A DNA stretch of 64,000 nucleotides from Algihabitans sp965233705 (lineage in GTDB: Bacteria > Pseudomonadota > Alphaproteobacteria > Kiloniellales > DSM-21159), in NCBI GenBank assembly GCA_965233705.1, contig CBDDTF010000001.1:744001-808000 (forward strand), read 5' to 3'. The translations under genes were made by a program, and so were the position numbers. This document shows positions 43,488-51,521 of this stretch, in pieces; the stretch's first letter is position 1, and the number at the start of each line of letters is the position of its first letter. The notes beneath the pieces are model-generated. The model was not told the origin of the DNA, did not search any database, and saw nothing but the letters and a program-made list of their open reading frames with translations.

Positions 43488-44153
43488 ATGATGCACCCGG
43501 ACGTAATGCCCCCGGATCTCGCGCGCCTTCGCGGGCGGGCCGTGCCCGTCGTGCGCACCGCCAGCGCCGCCGGGGCGCGGCGCCTGACCGACTGGCTGGT
43601 CGCCGGCGGCCTGTCGGTGGTCGAGGTGACCACCAGCGTGCCGGGCTACACCGGCCTGGTGGCCGAGCTGGCGCGCGATCCGCGCCTGCTGGTGGGAACC
43701 GGCACGGTTCTGGATGCCGCCACCGCCGAGCGCGCGCTCGCCGCCGGCAGCCGCTTCCTCGTCTCCCCCTGCGTCGTGCCGGAGGTGATCGAGCTGGGCC
43801 GGGCGGCCGGCGTGCCGGTCGTCCCCGGCGCCGCCACGCCGAGCGAGGTGCTGGCCGCCTGGCGCGCCGGTGCCACGGCGGTGAAGCTCTTTCCCATCCG
43901 CCAGCTCGGCGGGCCCGGCTTCCTGAAGGCCGTGCGCAGTGTCCTGCCGGAGGTGCCGCTGATGCCGACCGGCGGCGTCGAGCTGGACGAGATCGACAGC
44001 TACCTGGCGGCCGGCGCCTTCGCCGTCGGCCTGGGCAGCCAACTGGCCAGTGCCCGCGAAATCGCCGAGGGCGCGCGCGAAACCATCATCGCGCGCGCCG
44101 CGCGTCTGGCCCTTGCGAACAGCACCGAAACCCGAAAAGGAGTTGATCCATGA
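43488..44153 (+). CDS. eda: 2-dehydro-3-deoxy-phosphogluconate (KDPG/KHG) aldolase
   Basis: A 221-residue class I aldolase. The general base Glu is E46 (GGLSVVEVTT) and the Schiff-base Lys is K133 (TAVKLFP), almost the same numbers as in E. coli Eda. PTGGV near residue 163 binds phosphate. It splits KDPG into pyruvate and glyceraldehyde-3-phosphate. It overlaps the next gene by 4 bp. With the PfkB kinase farther down it completes the lower Entner-Doudoroff branch for uronates or aldonates. Confidence 0.88.
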   Translation: MMHPDVMPPDLARLRGRAVPVVRTASAAGARRLTDWLVAGGLSVVEVTTSVPGYTGLVAELARDPRLLVGTGTVLDAATAERALAAGSRFLVSPCVVPEVIELGRAAGVPVVPGAATPSEVLAAWRAGATAVKLFPIRQLGGPGFLKAVRSVLPEVPLMPTGGVELDEIDSYLAAGAFAVGLGSQLASAREIAEGARETIIARAARLALANSTETRKGVDP

Positions 44154-44800
44154 CCCTGCAAGAGTTGGTGGCCGGATTCCGCGAGACCGCGATCGCCTCC
44201 TGCGCCGATGCCTGCGACAAGATCGTCGGCCGGCGCTGCTACATGGACCACGCGATCGCGCCGCGCATCACCGAGGACAAGATCGTCGGGCCGGCGGTCA
44301 CCGTTCTGGAGGTGCCGACCGACGAGGTGCTGCCGCCGCAGCACGCGCTCGACCTGATCGATGAGGCCGAGGCCGGCAGCGTCATCTGCATCGCCATCGG
44401 CGCCGACGCCGACGTGGCCGTCTGGGGCGGCCTGATGACCGCAGGCGCGGTCGCCAACGGACACGCGGCGGCGGTGCTCGACGGCGCGCTGCGCGACATC
44501 GTGGAGATCCGCCGCGACTTCGGCTTCCCGGTCTACGCACGCTCGGCCTGCCCCGGCACCACGCTCGGCCGGGCCAAGACCATCGCCGCGCAGATCCCGG
44601 TCGAGGTCGGTGGCATTCTGGTGCATCCGGGCGACCTGATCGTCGGCGACCCGGACGGCGTGGTGGTCGTCCCGCGCGCCCAGGCTACCGAGGTGCTGGC
44701 GATGGCCCGGGAGATCGACGCGCGCGAGGCGGAGCAGGCGAAGCTGATCGCCGAGGCCAAGTCCCTGCGCGAGGGACTCGCCAAGTACGGCCGTATCTAG
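44150..44800 (+). CDS. RraA-like protein (4-hydroxy-4-methyl-2-oxoglutarate aldolase family)
   Basis: A 216-residue protein of the RraA/HMG aldolase fold. The active-site signature GALRDIVEIRRDFGFPVYAR holds the Arg-Asp pair; VGDPDGVVVVP closes the domain. Family members are class II metal aldolases/decarboxylases of 2-keto acids. In sugar-acid operons they may cleave or decarboxylate a keto-sugar acid. The TAG stop is part of the CTAG that opens repeat R6. Confidence 0.85.
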   Translation: MTLQELVAGFRETAIASCADACDKIVGRRCYMDHAIAPRITEDKIVGPAVTVLEVPTDEVLPPQHALDLIDEAEAGSVICIAIGADADVAVWGGLMTAGAVANGHAAAVLDGALRDIVEIRRDFGFPVYARSACPGTTLGRAKTIAAQIPVEVGGILVHPGDLIVGDPDGVVVVPRAQATEVLAMAREIDAREAEQAKLIAEAKSLREGLAKYGRI

Positions 44801-45151
44801 AGCGATGCCCGACCTGAGTGACTCCCATGGCGAGTCGCCAGGTCGGACAGCGTCGCTCTAAGCCTCTGGGGTAGGGCGGTTTCCGACCGGAGAGAACCAC
44901 TGCACGGTTCCGCCGGTCGGCCAACACCCGCCCTGTAACAAGATTCAAAAGCGATCCTTCGCGACCGCCTGGACTAGCTTCGGCGCATGCGCCGGTGGCG
45001 AAGGATCACGCTAGGGCGGTTTCCGATCGAGTGGAACCACGACGTGGGTCTGCCGATCGGCCCAAAACCGCCCTAAACCATAGTGTTAGAGTGATGCTGT
45101 CCGACCTGGCGAATCGCAAATGCGATTCGATCAGGTCGGGCATCGCTCTAG
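44797..45151. repeat. Composite palindromic repeat of five modules (R6)
   Basis: Modules in order: B (44799-44861), A (44873-44934), C (44951-45012), A' (45013-45075), B' (45087-45151). B arms are AGCGATGCCCGACCTG-like and CAGGTCGG-N-CGTCGCT-like; A arms are AGGGCGGTTTCCGA and its complement; C arms are GATCCTTCGCGACC and GGCGAAGGATC. A'B' (45011-45151) is the inverted near-copy of R2. It fills the 363-bp gap inside the sugar-acid operon; no gene is present. Confidence 0.9.
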
Positions 45152-45163
45152 GAGCGAGGGTCC

Positions 45164-46114
45164 ATGCCCGATCTGATCTGCCTCGGGGAGCCACTGCTGG
45201 AGTTCAGCGCGGTTCGGCGCGACGGCGAAACGCTGTACCTGCCGGGCTACGGCGGCGACACCTCCAACTGCGCGATCGCGGCCGCCCGCCAGGGGGCCCG
45301 GGTCGGCTATGTCACGGCGCTGGGCGACGACGCCTTCGGGCGCGAGTTTCTCGAGCTTTGGGCGCGCGAGGGGGTCGACGCCACCGGGGTCGCCCTCGAC
45401 CCCCAGGCCCCGACCGGCGTCTACTTCATCTCCTACCGCGACGGACAGCACCTCTTCACCTATCGCCGCGCCGGTTCGGCGGCCAGCCGGATGACCCCGG
45501 AGTCGCTGCCGTTGGACACCCTGCGCCGCGCCCGGATGCTGCATGTCTCCGGCATCAGCCAGGCGATCAGCGACAGCGCCTGCGACGCGGTCTTCGCGGC
45601 GATGGCCGCCGCCCGGTCGACCGGCGCGCAGGTGAGCTACGACACCAACCTGCGCCTCAAGCTCTGGCCGCTGGCGCGCGCGCGGGCGGTGATCCACGCC
45701 GCCATGGCCCAAGCCGACATCGCCCTGCCGGGCCTTGAGGACGCGCGCCAGCTCACCGGCCTGGAGGACCCGCGGGCCATCGTCGACTTCTACCTGGATC
45801 TCGGCCCCCGGATCGTGGCGCTGACGATGGGATCGGCGGGCACGCTGGTCGCCACGCCGGAGCTGCGCGCGACCGTCCCGGCGCACGCGGTCGAGCCGGT
45901 GGACGCCACCGCCGCCGGCGACACCTTCGACGGGGCCTTCCTCGCGCGGCTGCTGGCCGGCGACGGCATCGAGGCGGCGGCCCGCTACGCCAATGTCGCG
46001 GCGGCGCTCTCGACGCTCGGCCATGGAGCGGTCGCGCCGATGCCACGCGCCGAGGCGGTGCACCGCGCCCTGGCCGGCACAGCGGCCGGGGGCGCAGCCG
46101 GGGGAGCGGTATGA
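45164..46114 (+). CDS. PfkB family sugar kinase, 2-keto-3-deoxygluconate kinase-like
   Basis: A 316-residue ribokinase-fold enzyme. N-terminal GGDTSNCAIAAARQGARVGYV and the C-terminal anion hole/catalytic Asp in DATAAGDTFDGAFLARLL are clear. It would phosphorylate KDG to KDPG, the substrate of the aldolase upstream. GGAGCGAGG directly before the ATG is the ribosome site, lying just beyond the last base of repeat R6. It overlaps the SDR gene by 4 bp. Confidence 0.87.
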   Translation: MPDLICLGEPLLEFSAVRRDGETLYLPGYGGDTSNCAIAAARQGARVGYVTALGDDAFGREFLELWAREGVDATGVALDPQAPTGVYFISYRDGQHLFTYRRAGSAASRMTPESLPLDTLRRARMLHVSGISQAISDSACDAVFAAMAAARSTGAQVSYDTNLRLKLWPLARARAVIHAAMAQADIALPGLEDARQLTGLEDPRAIVDFYLDLGPRIVALTMGSAGTLVATPELRATVPAHAVEPVDATAAGDTFDGAFLARLLAGDGIEAAARYANVAAALSTLGHGAVAPMPRAEAVHRALAGTAAGGAAGGAV

Positions 46115-46818
46115 GCGAGCCTGCGGCAGGCACGGCCCTGGTGACCGGCGGCAGCGGCGCGATCGGCGGTGCCATCGCCGATGCACTGGCAGCCGCCGGC
46201 TACCGCACCCTCGTGGGCGCCGTCGATGTCGAAACCGGCGGGCGGCGCGGCGGACACGAGACCCGCCACCTCGACGTCACCGACCCGGCGAGTGTCGCGT
46301 CGGCGCTCGCGGGACTCGAGCGGCTGGCCGTTCTGGTCAACTGCGCGGGCATCACCGCGCGCGAGGGCCGCGAGTTCGACCCCGAGGTCTTCGCCCGGGT
46401 CGTCGAGGTCAACCTGACCGGCGCCATGCGCATGGCGACGGCGGCCCGCCCGCTGCTCCGCCGGGACGGGGGTGCCATCGTCAACCTCTGCTCGATGCTC
46501 AGCTTTTTCGGCAGCGCGACGGTGCCGGCCTACGCCGCCAGCAAGGGGGGGCTGCTGCTGACGAAGTCCCTGGCCGGAGCCTGGGCGGCCGAGGGCATCC
46601 GCGTCAACGCCGTGGCGCCCGGCTATATCGAGACCGAGCTGACCCGCCCGCTCTACGAGACGGCGGCGCGCCGCGACGCGGTGGAGGCCCGCACGCCGAT
46701 GGGCCGTTGGGGCCGTCCGGAGGAGGTGACCGGCGCCGTCGTCTTCCTCTGCTCGGCGCAGGCGCGCTTCGTCACCGGCACCGTCATCGCCGCCGATGGC
46801 GGCTACTCGGCCATCTGA
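46111..46818 (+). CDS. Short-chain dehydrogenase/reductase
   Basis: A 235-residue SDR. Cofactor motif TGGSGAIGGAI near residue 11, NCAGIT near 74 and the catalytic Tyr-Lys in YAASKGG near 143, with the family ending AADGGYSAI. KduD- or gluconate-5-dehydrogenase-like roles fit the operon: interconversion of a keto-deoxy sugar acid before KDG is formed. Specificity is not readable. Confidence 0.87.
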   Translation: MSEPAAGTALVTGGSGAIGGAIADALAAAGYRTLVGAVDVETGGRRGGHETRHLDVTDPASVASALAGLERLAVLVNCAGITAREGREFDPEVFARVVEVNLTGAMRMATAARPLLRRDGGAIVNLCSMLSFFGSATVPAYAASKGGLLLTKSLAGAWAAEGIRVNAVAPGYIETELTRPLYETAARRDAVEARTPMGRWGRPEEVTGAVVFLCSAQARFVTGTVIAADGGYSAI

Positions 46819-46838
46819 TCGGAAAGGAAAGGTCGCCC

Positions 46839-47351
46839 ATGTCCGACGCCTCTGAGCGCCAGCCCGCCCCGGCCCACCCCCTGGCGCCGCCCGAGCTGGT
46901 GGTCGCCGGCGAGCCCGAAGACGAGCGGGTCTGGGTGCCCCAGGCGCCGAACGTCTGGTTCCGTCCGCTGCTGCTGAATACGGTGCAGGGCCAGTGGTGC
47001 AACCTGCTGCGCGTGCGCAAGTCCGGCGTGCTCAGCCGCCACCTGCATCCCGCGCCGGTGCACGGCTACGTGCTGCGCGGGAGCTGGCGCTACCTGGAGC
47101 ACGACTGGGTCGCCCGCGCCGGCGACTACGTCTTCGAGCCGCCGGGCGAGACCCACACCCTGGTGGTTGACGACATCGACGCGGGCGAGGAGATGGTGAC
47201 CTTCTTCAATATCTCCGGCGCGATGATCTACCTCGACGAGTCCGGCGCCGTGACGGGGCGCGACGATGTCTTCACCAAGCTCGACATGTGCCGTCGACAC
47301 TACGAAGCCTGCGGCCTGGGCGCCGACTACGTCCTGCGTTTCGTCCGCTGA
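46839..47351 (+). CDS. Cupin protein, 2,4'-dihydroxyacetophenone dioxygenase-like
   Basis: A 170-residue single-cupin protein. Metal ligands are in LSRHLHPAPVHGYVLRGSW (motif 1) and FEPPGETHTLVVDD (motif 2). It resembles the dihydroxyacetophenone dioxygenase family, but many such cupins bind or isomerise sugar acids (KdgF type). In this operon a KdgF-like ring-opening or carbohydrate-binding role is as plausible as dioxygenation. Start 46839 has GGAAAGG upstream. Confidence 0.78.
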   Translation: MSDASERQPAPAHPLAPPELVVAGEPEDERVWVPQAPNVWFRPLLLNTVQGQWCNLLRVRKSGVLSRHLHPAPVHGYVLRGSWRYLEHDWVARAGDYVFEPPGETHTLVVDDIDAGEEMVTFFNISGAMIYLDESGAVTGRDDVFTKLDMCRRHYEACGLGADYVLRFVR

Positions 47352-47447
47352 GGCGGCCGCTCGCCTGGCGGCCTGTGGATGGTGACAGCGGGCGCGCAAC
47401 CGCTGTCGGCTGGGTGCGGCGGAACCGCCCATAGTCCCGGCATCGCG

Positions 47448-47468
47448 TTTGTGCACACAATGCACAAA
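47448..47468. promoter_or_regulatory. MhpR-like operator, TTTGTGCA-N5-TGCACAAA
   Basis: Perfect 8-bp inverted repeat with a 5-bp spacer (CACAA). The inner TGTGCA-N5-TGCACA is identical in layout to 53512-53528 before mhpB. It is about 300 bp upstream of the IclR gene; the second-family repeat at 47619-47677 lies in between. The gap 47352-47766 holds no other visible feature. Confidence 0.7.
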
Positions 47469-47618
47469 TGGCTGCGTCCGTCTTGCCGCGCCCGTTCCCC
47501 CGAAGTGAGCATGTCCGGTTAGCGGAACCGGGGAGAGAGGCCGGGACGGCCGAGACTGCGCTCCGGCCTGGAGTCCGGCAGTGGCGCAAGCTGGCGTCGT
47601 CTCGGGCGGAGGAGAGGC

Positions 47619-47677
47619 TCCTAGTGCCTCGAAGCCGAAATGCGATGCATGGAATTTTGAAGCCAGCGGGATACGCG
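47619..47677. repeat. Second interspersed repeat family, copy b
   Basis: Matches the reverse complement of 26459-26517 with CCTAGTG, CCGAAATGCGATGCA, GAATTTT and AGCCAGCGGGA in the same order. It separates the operator at 47448 from the IclR start and may have inserted there. Confidence 0.7.
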
Positions 47678-47766
47678 CGGGACGGCGACGTCACCCTGCG
47701 TCTCGGCGGCCCGCTTAGCGGGCCGCAAGCGGCCGTGCGACATACTCGAAGGGGAGCGCATCCAGA

Positions 47767-48603
47767 ATGCTGGACTGGAACCTGGTATCGGAGAACTCGC
47801 CCTATCGGCCGATCCGGGCCTTGCAGCGCGGCCTGCGGCTGCTGGAGGCGCTCTCGGAGCTCGGCTGGTCCACGCCCGGGCAGCTCGCGCGGCATACGGG
47901 GATCGACCGCACGACGACCTACCGGTTGCTGGCCACCCTCGCCGAGCACGGCTATGTCGCACGACGCGACGAGGACGGCGCCGTCGCCCTGAGCGCACGC
48001 CTCGGGCTGCTCGCCGCCAACCTGCGCGAGGAGGACCTCGGGACCCAGGCCGCCGCGCCGCACCTTCTGGCGCTGACCGCGGAGATCGTCTGGCCGGCCG
48101 ACTTCGCCACCTTCTCGGCCGGCGAGATAGTTATCCGCTTCTCCACGCACGGCAGCAGCGCCATGTCGTTCCACCGCGCCATGGTCGGCAAGCGCCGGCC
48201 CCTGCTGCGCTCGGCCCTGGGCCAGGCCATCTTGAGTGCCCTGGAGCCCGCCACGCTCGCGCAGACCTGCGACGCCCTGGCCCGCTCGGGCGGGCCGGAC
48301 GCCGCCGACCTATCCGACACGGCAAGGGTGCAGCGCATCCTCGCGACGGTCCGCGCGCGCGGCTATGCCGCGGCCGAGGGGACGGTCGACCCTTCGGTCT
48401 CGGCGATCGCCCTGCCGGTCCGCGCCGGCCCAAACCGGGTGGTCGGCGCCGCCAACGTCATCTTCTTCCGCAAGGTGATGACGACCGCCGAGGCGGCCGA
48501 GCGGTTCTTGCCGCGGCTGCGCGCCTGCGTCGACAGGATCGAAGCGGACCTCGCCGGCCAGACCTCCGCGGAGAGCGGCGCGCCCCCGGCGGCACCGCTC
48601 TGA
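47767..48603 (+). CDS. IclR family regulator, MhpR-like
   Basis: A 278-residue IclR protein. Helix-turn-helix in SELGWSTPGQLARHTGIDRTTTYRLLATLAEHGYV; the effector domain follows with FSAGEIVIRFSTHG and VSAIALPVRAGPNRVVGAANVIF. MhpR in E. coli activates the meta-cleavage operon for hydroxyphenylpropionate and binds a TGCACC/GGTGCA palindrome. Here the gene is convergent with mhpBCDFE and the same type of site stands before mhpB and far upstream of this gene. Effector is inferred to be an aromatic acid. Confidence 0.85.
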   Translation: MLDWNLVSENSPYRPIRALQRGLRLLEALSELGWSTPGQLARHTGIDRTTTYRLLATLAEHGYVARRDEDGAVALSARLGLLAANLREEDLGTQAAAPHLLALTAEIVWPADFATFSAGEIVIRFSTHGSSAMSFHRAMVGKRRPLLRSALGQAILSALEPATLAQTCDALARSGGPDAADLSDTARVQRILATVRARGYAAAEGTVDPSVSAIALPVRAGPNRVVGAANVIFFRKVMTTAEAAERFLPRLRACVDRIEADLAGQTSAESGAPPAAPL

Positions 48604-48646
48604 CGTCCGGAGCGCCCGCGCGCCCGCGACGACGCGGCCATGCCCG

Positions 48647-49717
48647 TCACCGCGCGGTCTCGACCGTCGCCTCCCGCGCGCGCGCCAGGTCGAGCGCCAC
48701 GTCGACGATCATGTCCTCCTGCCCGCCGATCAGGCCCCGGCGCGCCACCTCCTCGAGGATCTCCCGCGCGTCGAGGCCGTAGTGGGTCGCGGCCTGCTCG
48801 GCGTGCCGCAGGAAGCTGGAGTAGACCCCGGCATAGCCCAGCGACAGGGTCTCCCGGTCGACCCGGACAGGCCGGTCCTGAAGCGGGCGCACCAGGTCGT
48901 CGGCGGCGTCCATCAGTGCATGCAGGTCGCAGCCGTGCCGCCAGCCCATCCGGTTGGCCACGGCGACGAAGGCCTCCAGCGGCGTGTTGCCGGCGCCGGC
49001 GCCCATGCCGGCCAGCGAGGCGTCGACTCGCAGGGCGCCGGCCTCGACCGCCGCCACCGAGTTCGCCACGGACAGCGAGAGGTTCTCGTGCGCATGAACG
49101 CCGATTTGCGTCGTCGGATCGAGCCGGTCGCGATAGGCGCGGACCCGCGCGGCCACCTCCGCGGTCACCAGGGCGCCGGCCGAGTCGGTGATGTAGACGC
49201 AGTGGGCGCCGTAGCGCTCCATCAGCCTGGCCTGCTCGGCCAGCTCCTCGGGCGGCAGCATGTGGGCCATCATCAGGAACCCGGCGACATCCATGCCGAG
49301 CTCGCGCGCGCAGGCGATGTGCTGCCGCGCGACATCGGCCTCGGTGCAATGGGTGGCGACGCGGACCGAGCGGATCCCGGCCGCATGGGCCGCGCGCAGG
49401 TCCTCCACCGTGCCGATACCGGGCAGCAGCAGGGTGGTCAGGCAGGCCTTGTCGACCGCCTCGGCCGCCGCGGCGATCCAGTCGAGGTCGGCGTGAAGCC
49501 CGGGGCCGTAGTTGAAGCTGGAGCCGGCCAGGCCGTCACCGTGCGCGATCTCGATGGCGTCGACGCCGGCCCTATCCAGGGCGCGGACGATGGCGACCAC
49601 CTGGTCGCGCGTGTACTGGTGCCGCATGGCGTGCATCCCGTCGCGCAGGGTCACGTCCTGCACGTACACCCGGGGTGGTGTCGCCGCGGCACGGTCGGGG
49701 GCTGTCGTCGTGGTCAT
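48647..49717 (-). CDS. mhpE: 4-hydroxy-2-oxovalerate aldolase
   Basis: A 356-residue DmpG/MhpE-type aldolase. N-terminal VQDVTLRDGMHAMRHQYT carries the metal/substrate Asp-Arg pair; IEIAHGDGLAGSSFNYG and the late HAHENLSLS supply further metal ligands. It splits 4-hydroxy-2-oxovalerate into pyruvate and acetaldehyde, which is channelled to the dehydrogenase encoded with a 4-bp overlap just upstream. Last step of the pathway. Confidence 0.94.
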   Translation of the reverse strand: MTTTTAPDRAAATPPRVYVQDVTLRDGMHAMRHQYTRDQVVAIVRALDRAGVDAIEIAHGDGLAGSSFNYGPGLHADLDWIAAAAEAVDKACLTTLLLPGIGTVEDLRAAHAAGIRSVRVATHCTEADVARQHIACARELGMDVAGFLMMAHMLPPEELAEQARLMERYGAHCVYITDSAGALVTAEVAARVRAYRDRLDPTTQIGVHAHENLSLSVANSVAAVEAGALRVDASLAGMGAGAGNTPLEAFVAVANRMGWRHGCDLHALMDAADDLVRPLQDRPVRVDRETLSLGYAGVYSSFLRHAEQAATHYGLDAREILEEVARRGLIGGQEDMIVDVALDLARAREATVETAR

Positions 49718-50706
49718 GCTACCGGCTCTCCCATCGCGGCGACGATCTGCTCGGCCGCGCGCAGGCTGGCCGCGGTCATGATGTCGAGGTTTCCGGCGTA
49801 GGCCGGCAGATAGTGGCCCGCGCCCTCGACCTCGAGCAGGACGGTCACCTTGAGGCCGCGGTTGGGCCGCGGCCAGTGGCTGGGCAGGCGCAGCTCGGAC
49901 AGGGGCTCGAACTGCACCTCCTGCTTCAGCCGGTAGCCGGGCACGAAGCTCTGGACGCGTTCGACCATCCGCGCGATCGCCGCGCGCAGCGCCGCGCGAT
50001 CCTCGCTCGCCGCCAGGCAGTGGACCGTGTCGCGCATGATCAGCGGCGGCTCGGCCGGGTTAAGGATGATGATCGCCTTGCCGCGCTCGGCGCCGCCGAC
50101 CGTCTCGATCGCCCGCGCGGTGGTCTGCGTGAACTCGTCGATGTTGGCGCGCGTGCCGGGCCCGGCGGACCGCGAGGCGATCGAGGCGACGATCTCGGCA
50201 TAGTGGACGGTCGCCACCGATGCGATGGCGGCGACGATCGGGATCGTCGCCTGTCCGCCGCAGGTGACCATGTTGACGTTGGGCGCCGCGCGGTTGGCGT
50301 CGAGATTGACGGTCGGCACCACGAAGGGCCCCAGCGCCGCCGGCGTCAGGTCGACGACGCGCTTGCCGTCGGCGTTGAGCCGCGCGGCGTGGCCGGCATG
50401 GGCCTGGGCCGAGGTGGCGTCGAAGACGAGTGCGATCTCCGGATAGACCGGCAGTCGGCGCAGCCCCTCGATCCCCTCGTGGGTGGTCGCCACGCCCAGC
50501 CGCGCCGCCCGCTTCAGCCCCTCGGACTCCGGGTCGATCCCGACCATCGCCGCCATCTCGAGCGTGCGCGACGTGCGCAGCACCTTGATCATCAGGTCGG
50601 TCCCGATGTTGCCGGAGCCGATGATCGCGACCTTCGTCTTACCCGTGGCCGTCTTACCCGTGGCCGTCTTGCCCGCGGCCGCCTTCCCTGTGCCGCCGCG
50701 CGTCAT
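49714..50706 (-). CDS. mhpF: Acetaldehyde dehydrogenase (acetylating)
   Basis: A 330-residue DmpF/MhpF-type enzyme. Nucleotide motif VAIIGSGNIGTDLMIKVLR near residue 27 and catalytic Cys in MVTCGGQATIPIVAA near 140. It converts acetaldehyde, NAD and CoA to acetyl-CoA, partnered with MhpE. The N-terminus has an extra tail of about 24 residues with GKTAT repeats from a 15-bp tandem (50635-50685). Overlaps both neighbours by 4 bp. Confidence 0.94.
   Translation of the reverse strand: MTRGGTGKAAAGKTATGKTATGKTKVAIIGSGNIGTDLMIKVLRTSRTLEMAAMVGIDPESEGLKRAARLGVATTHEGIEGLRRLPVYPEIALVFDATSAQAHAGHAARLNADGKRVVDLTPAALGPFVVPTVNLDANRAAPNVNMVTCGGQATIPIVAAIASVATVHYAEIVASIASRSAGPGTRANIDEFTQTTARAIETVGGAERGKAIIILNPAEPPLIMRDTVHCLAASEDRAALRAAIARMVERVQSFVPGYRLKQEVQFEPLSELRLPSHWPRPNRGLKVTVLLEVEGAGHYLPAYAGNLDIMTAASLRAAEQIVAAMGEPVA
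50635..50685 (-). repeat. 15-bp coding tandem repeat at the start of mhpF
   Basis: Three to four units of about GTGGCCGTCTTACCC encode Gly-Lys-Thr-Ala-Thr before the first beta strand. Frame-preserving slippage would lengthen or shorten this basic tail. Confidence 0.8.
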
Positions 50707-51500
50707 GGCCGGTCTCCAAACCCGAAGTGCAGCGGAGCGAAGCCGGCGATCTCGGCGCAGAAGACGTCACCGGCGGCGACCGGCAGCATCGGCCCGAAGG
50801 CGCCGGACAGCACCAGGTCGCCTTCGCGCAGCGGCGTGCCGAGGCCGGCCAGGCGGCGTGCCAGCCAGAGCACCGCGTTCAGCGGATCGCCGAGGCAGGC
50901 CGCCCCGACGCCGACCGAGGCGAGTTTGCCGTTGCGGTGCACCAGCCCGCCGCACAACCGCAGGTCCAGGCCGTCGAGCTTGCGCGCGCCGCGGCCCAGC
51001 ACGAAGCCGCCGGCGGAGGCGTTGTCGGCGATGGTGTCGACCAGCTTGATGTCCCAGTCGCGGATGGCGCTGTCGACCAGCTCCACCGCCGGCGCCAGGT
51101 AGGCGACCGCCCGCATCACCTCGTCGAGGCCGACCTGCGGATCATCCAGTCCGCGCGCCAGGACGAAGGCGAGCTCGACCTCGGCGCGCGGCTGCATGAA
51201 GGCGGCCGCGGGAACCGTGTCGCCGTCGCCGTAGGCGCCGTCGGCCCAGAGCGCGCCGAAATCGGGCTCGTCGACGCCGAGCTGCGCCTGCACGGCCTGG
51301 GAGGTGAGGCCGATCTTGCGGCCCGCCAGCCGGCGCCCGCCGGCCAGCCAGCGCGCATTCGCGGCCGATTGCACGCGGTAGGCCTGCGCGGCCGTCTCCA
51401 GCCGGTAGCGCGCGCGCAGCGGCGCCACCTGGCGCTTGGCATCGCGGGCCGCGACCAACTCGTCGGCGGCCGCCTCGATCAGGGCATCATCCATCGTCAC
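50703..51500 (-). CDS. mhpD: 2-keto-4-pentenoate hydratase
   Basis: A 265-residue member of the hydratase/decarboxylase (FAH-like) family. Motifs include GRKIGLTSQAVQAQLGVDEPDFG, then PRAEVELAFVLARGLDDP carrying metal ligands, and SVGVGAACLGDPLNAVLWLARRLA. It hydrates 2-hydroxypenta-2,4-dienoate to 4-hydroxy-2-oxovalerate. Sits between mhpC (21 bp) and mhpF (overlap). Confidence 0.92.
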   Translation of the reverse strand: MTMDDALIEAAADELVAARDAKRQVAPLRARYRLETAAQAYRVQSAANARWLAGGRRLAGRKIGLTSQAVQAQLGVDEPDFGALWADGAYGDGDTVPAAAFMQPRAEVELAFVLARGLDDPQVGLDEVMRAVAYLAPAVELVDSAIRDWDIKLVDTIADNASAGGFVLGRGARKLDGLDLRLCGGLVHRNGKLASVGVGAACLGDPLNAVLWLARRLAGLGTPLREGDLVLSGAFGPMLPVAAGDVFCAEIAGFAPLHFGFGDRP

Positions 51501-51521
51501 TGCGTCTCCAGCGGGCTTGCG

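Noticed and set aside
44797..45151. Possible tRNA or structured small RNA in the palindromic cluster
   Set aside because: The folds are simple long stems that recur elsewhere as interspersed repeats; no tRNA arms or anticodon arrangement.
47272..48174. A 300-codon minus-strand frame across the cupin end and IclR gene start
   Set aside because: It runs through a repeat and an operator and is antisense to the IclR gene, with no recognisable domain.
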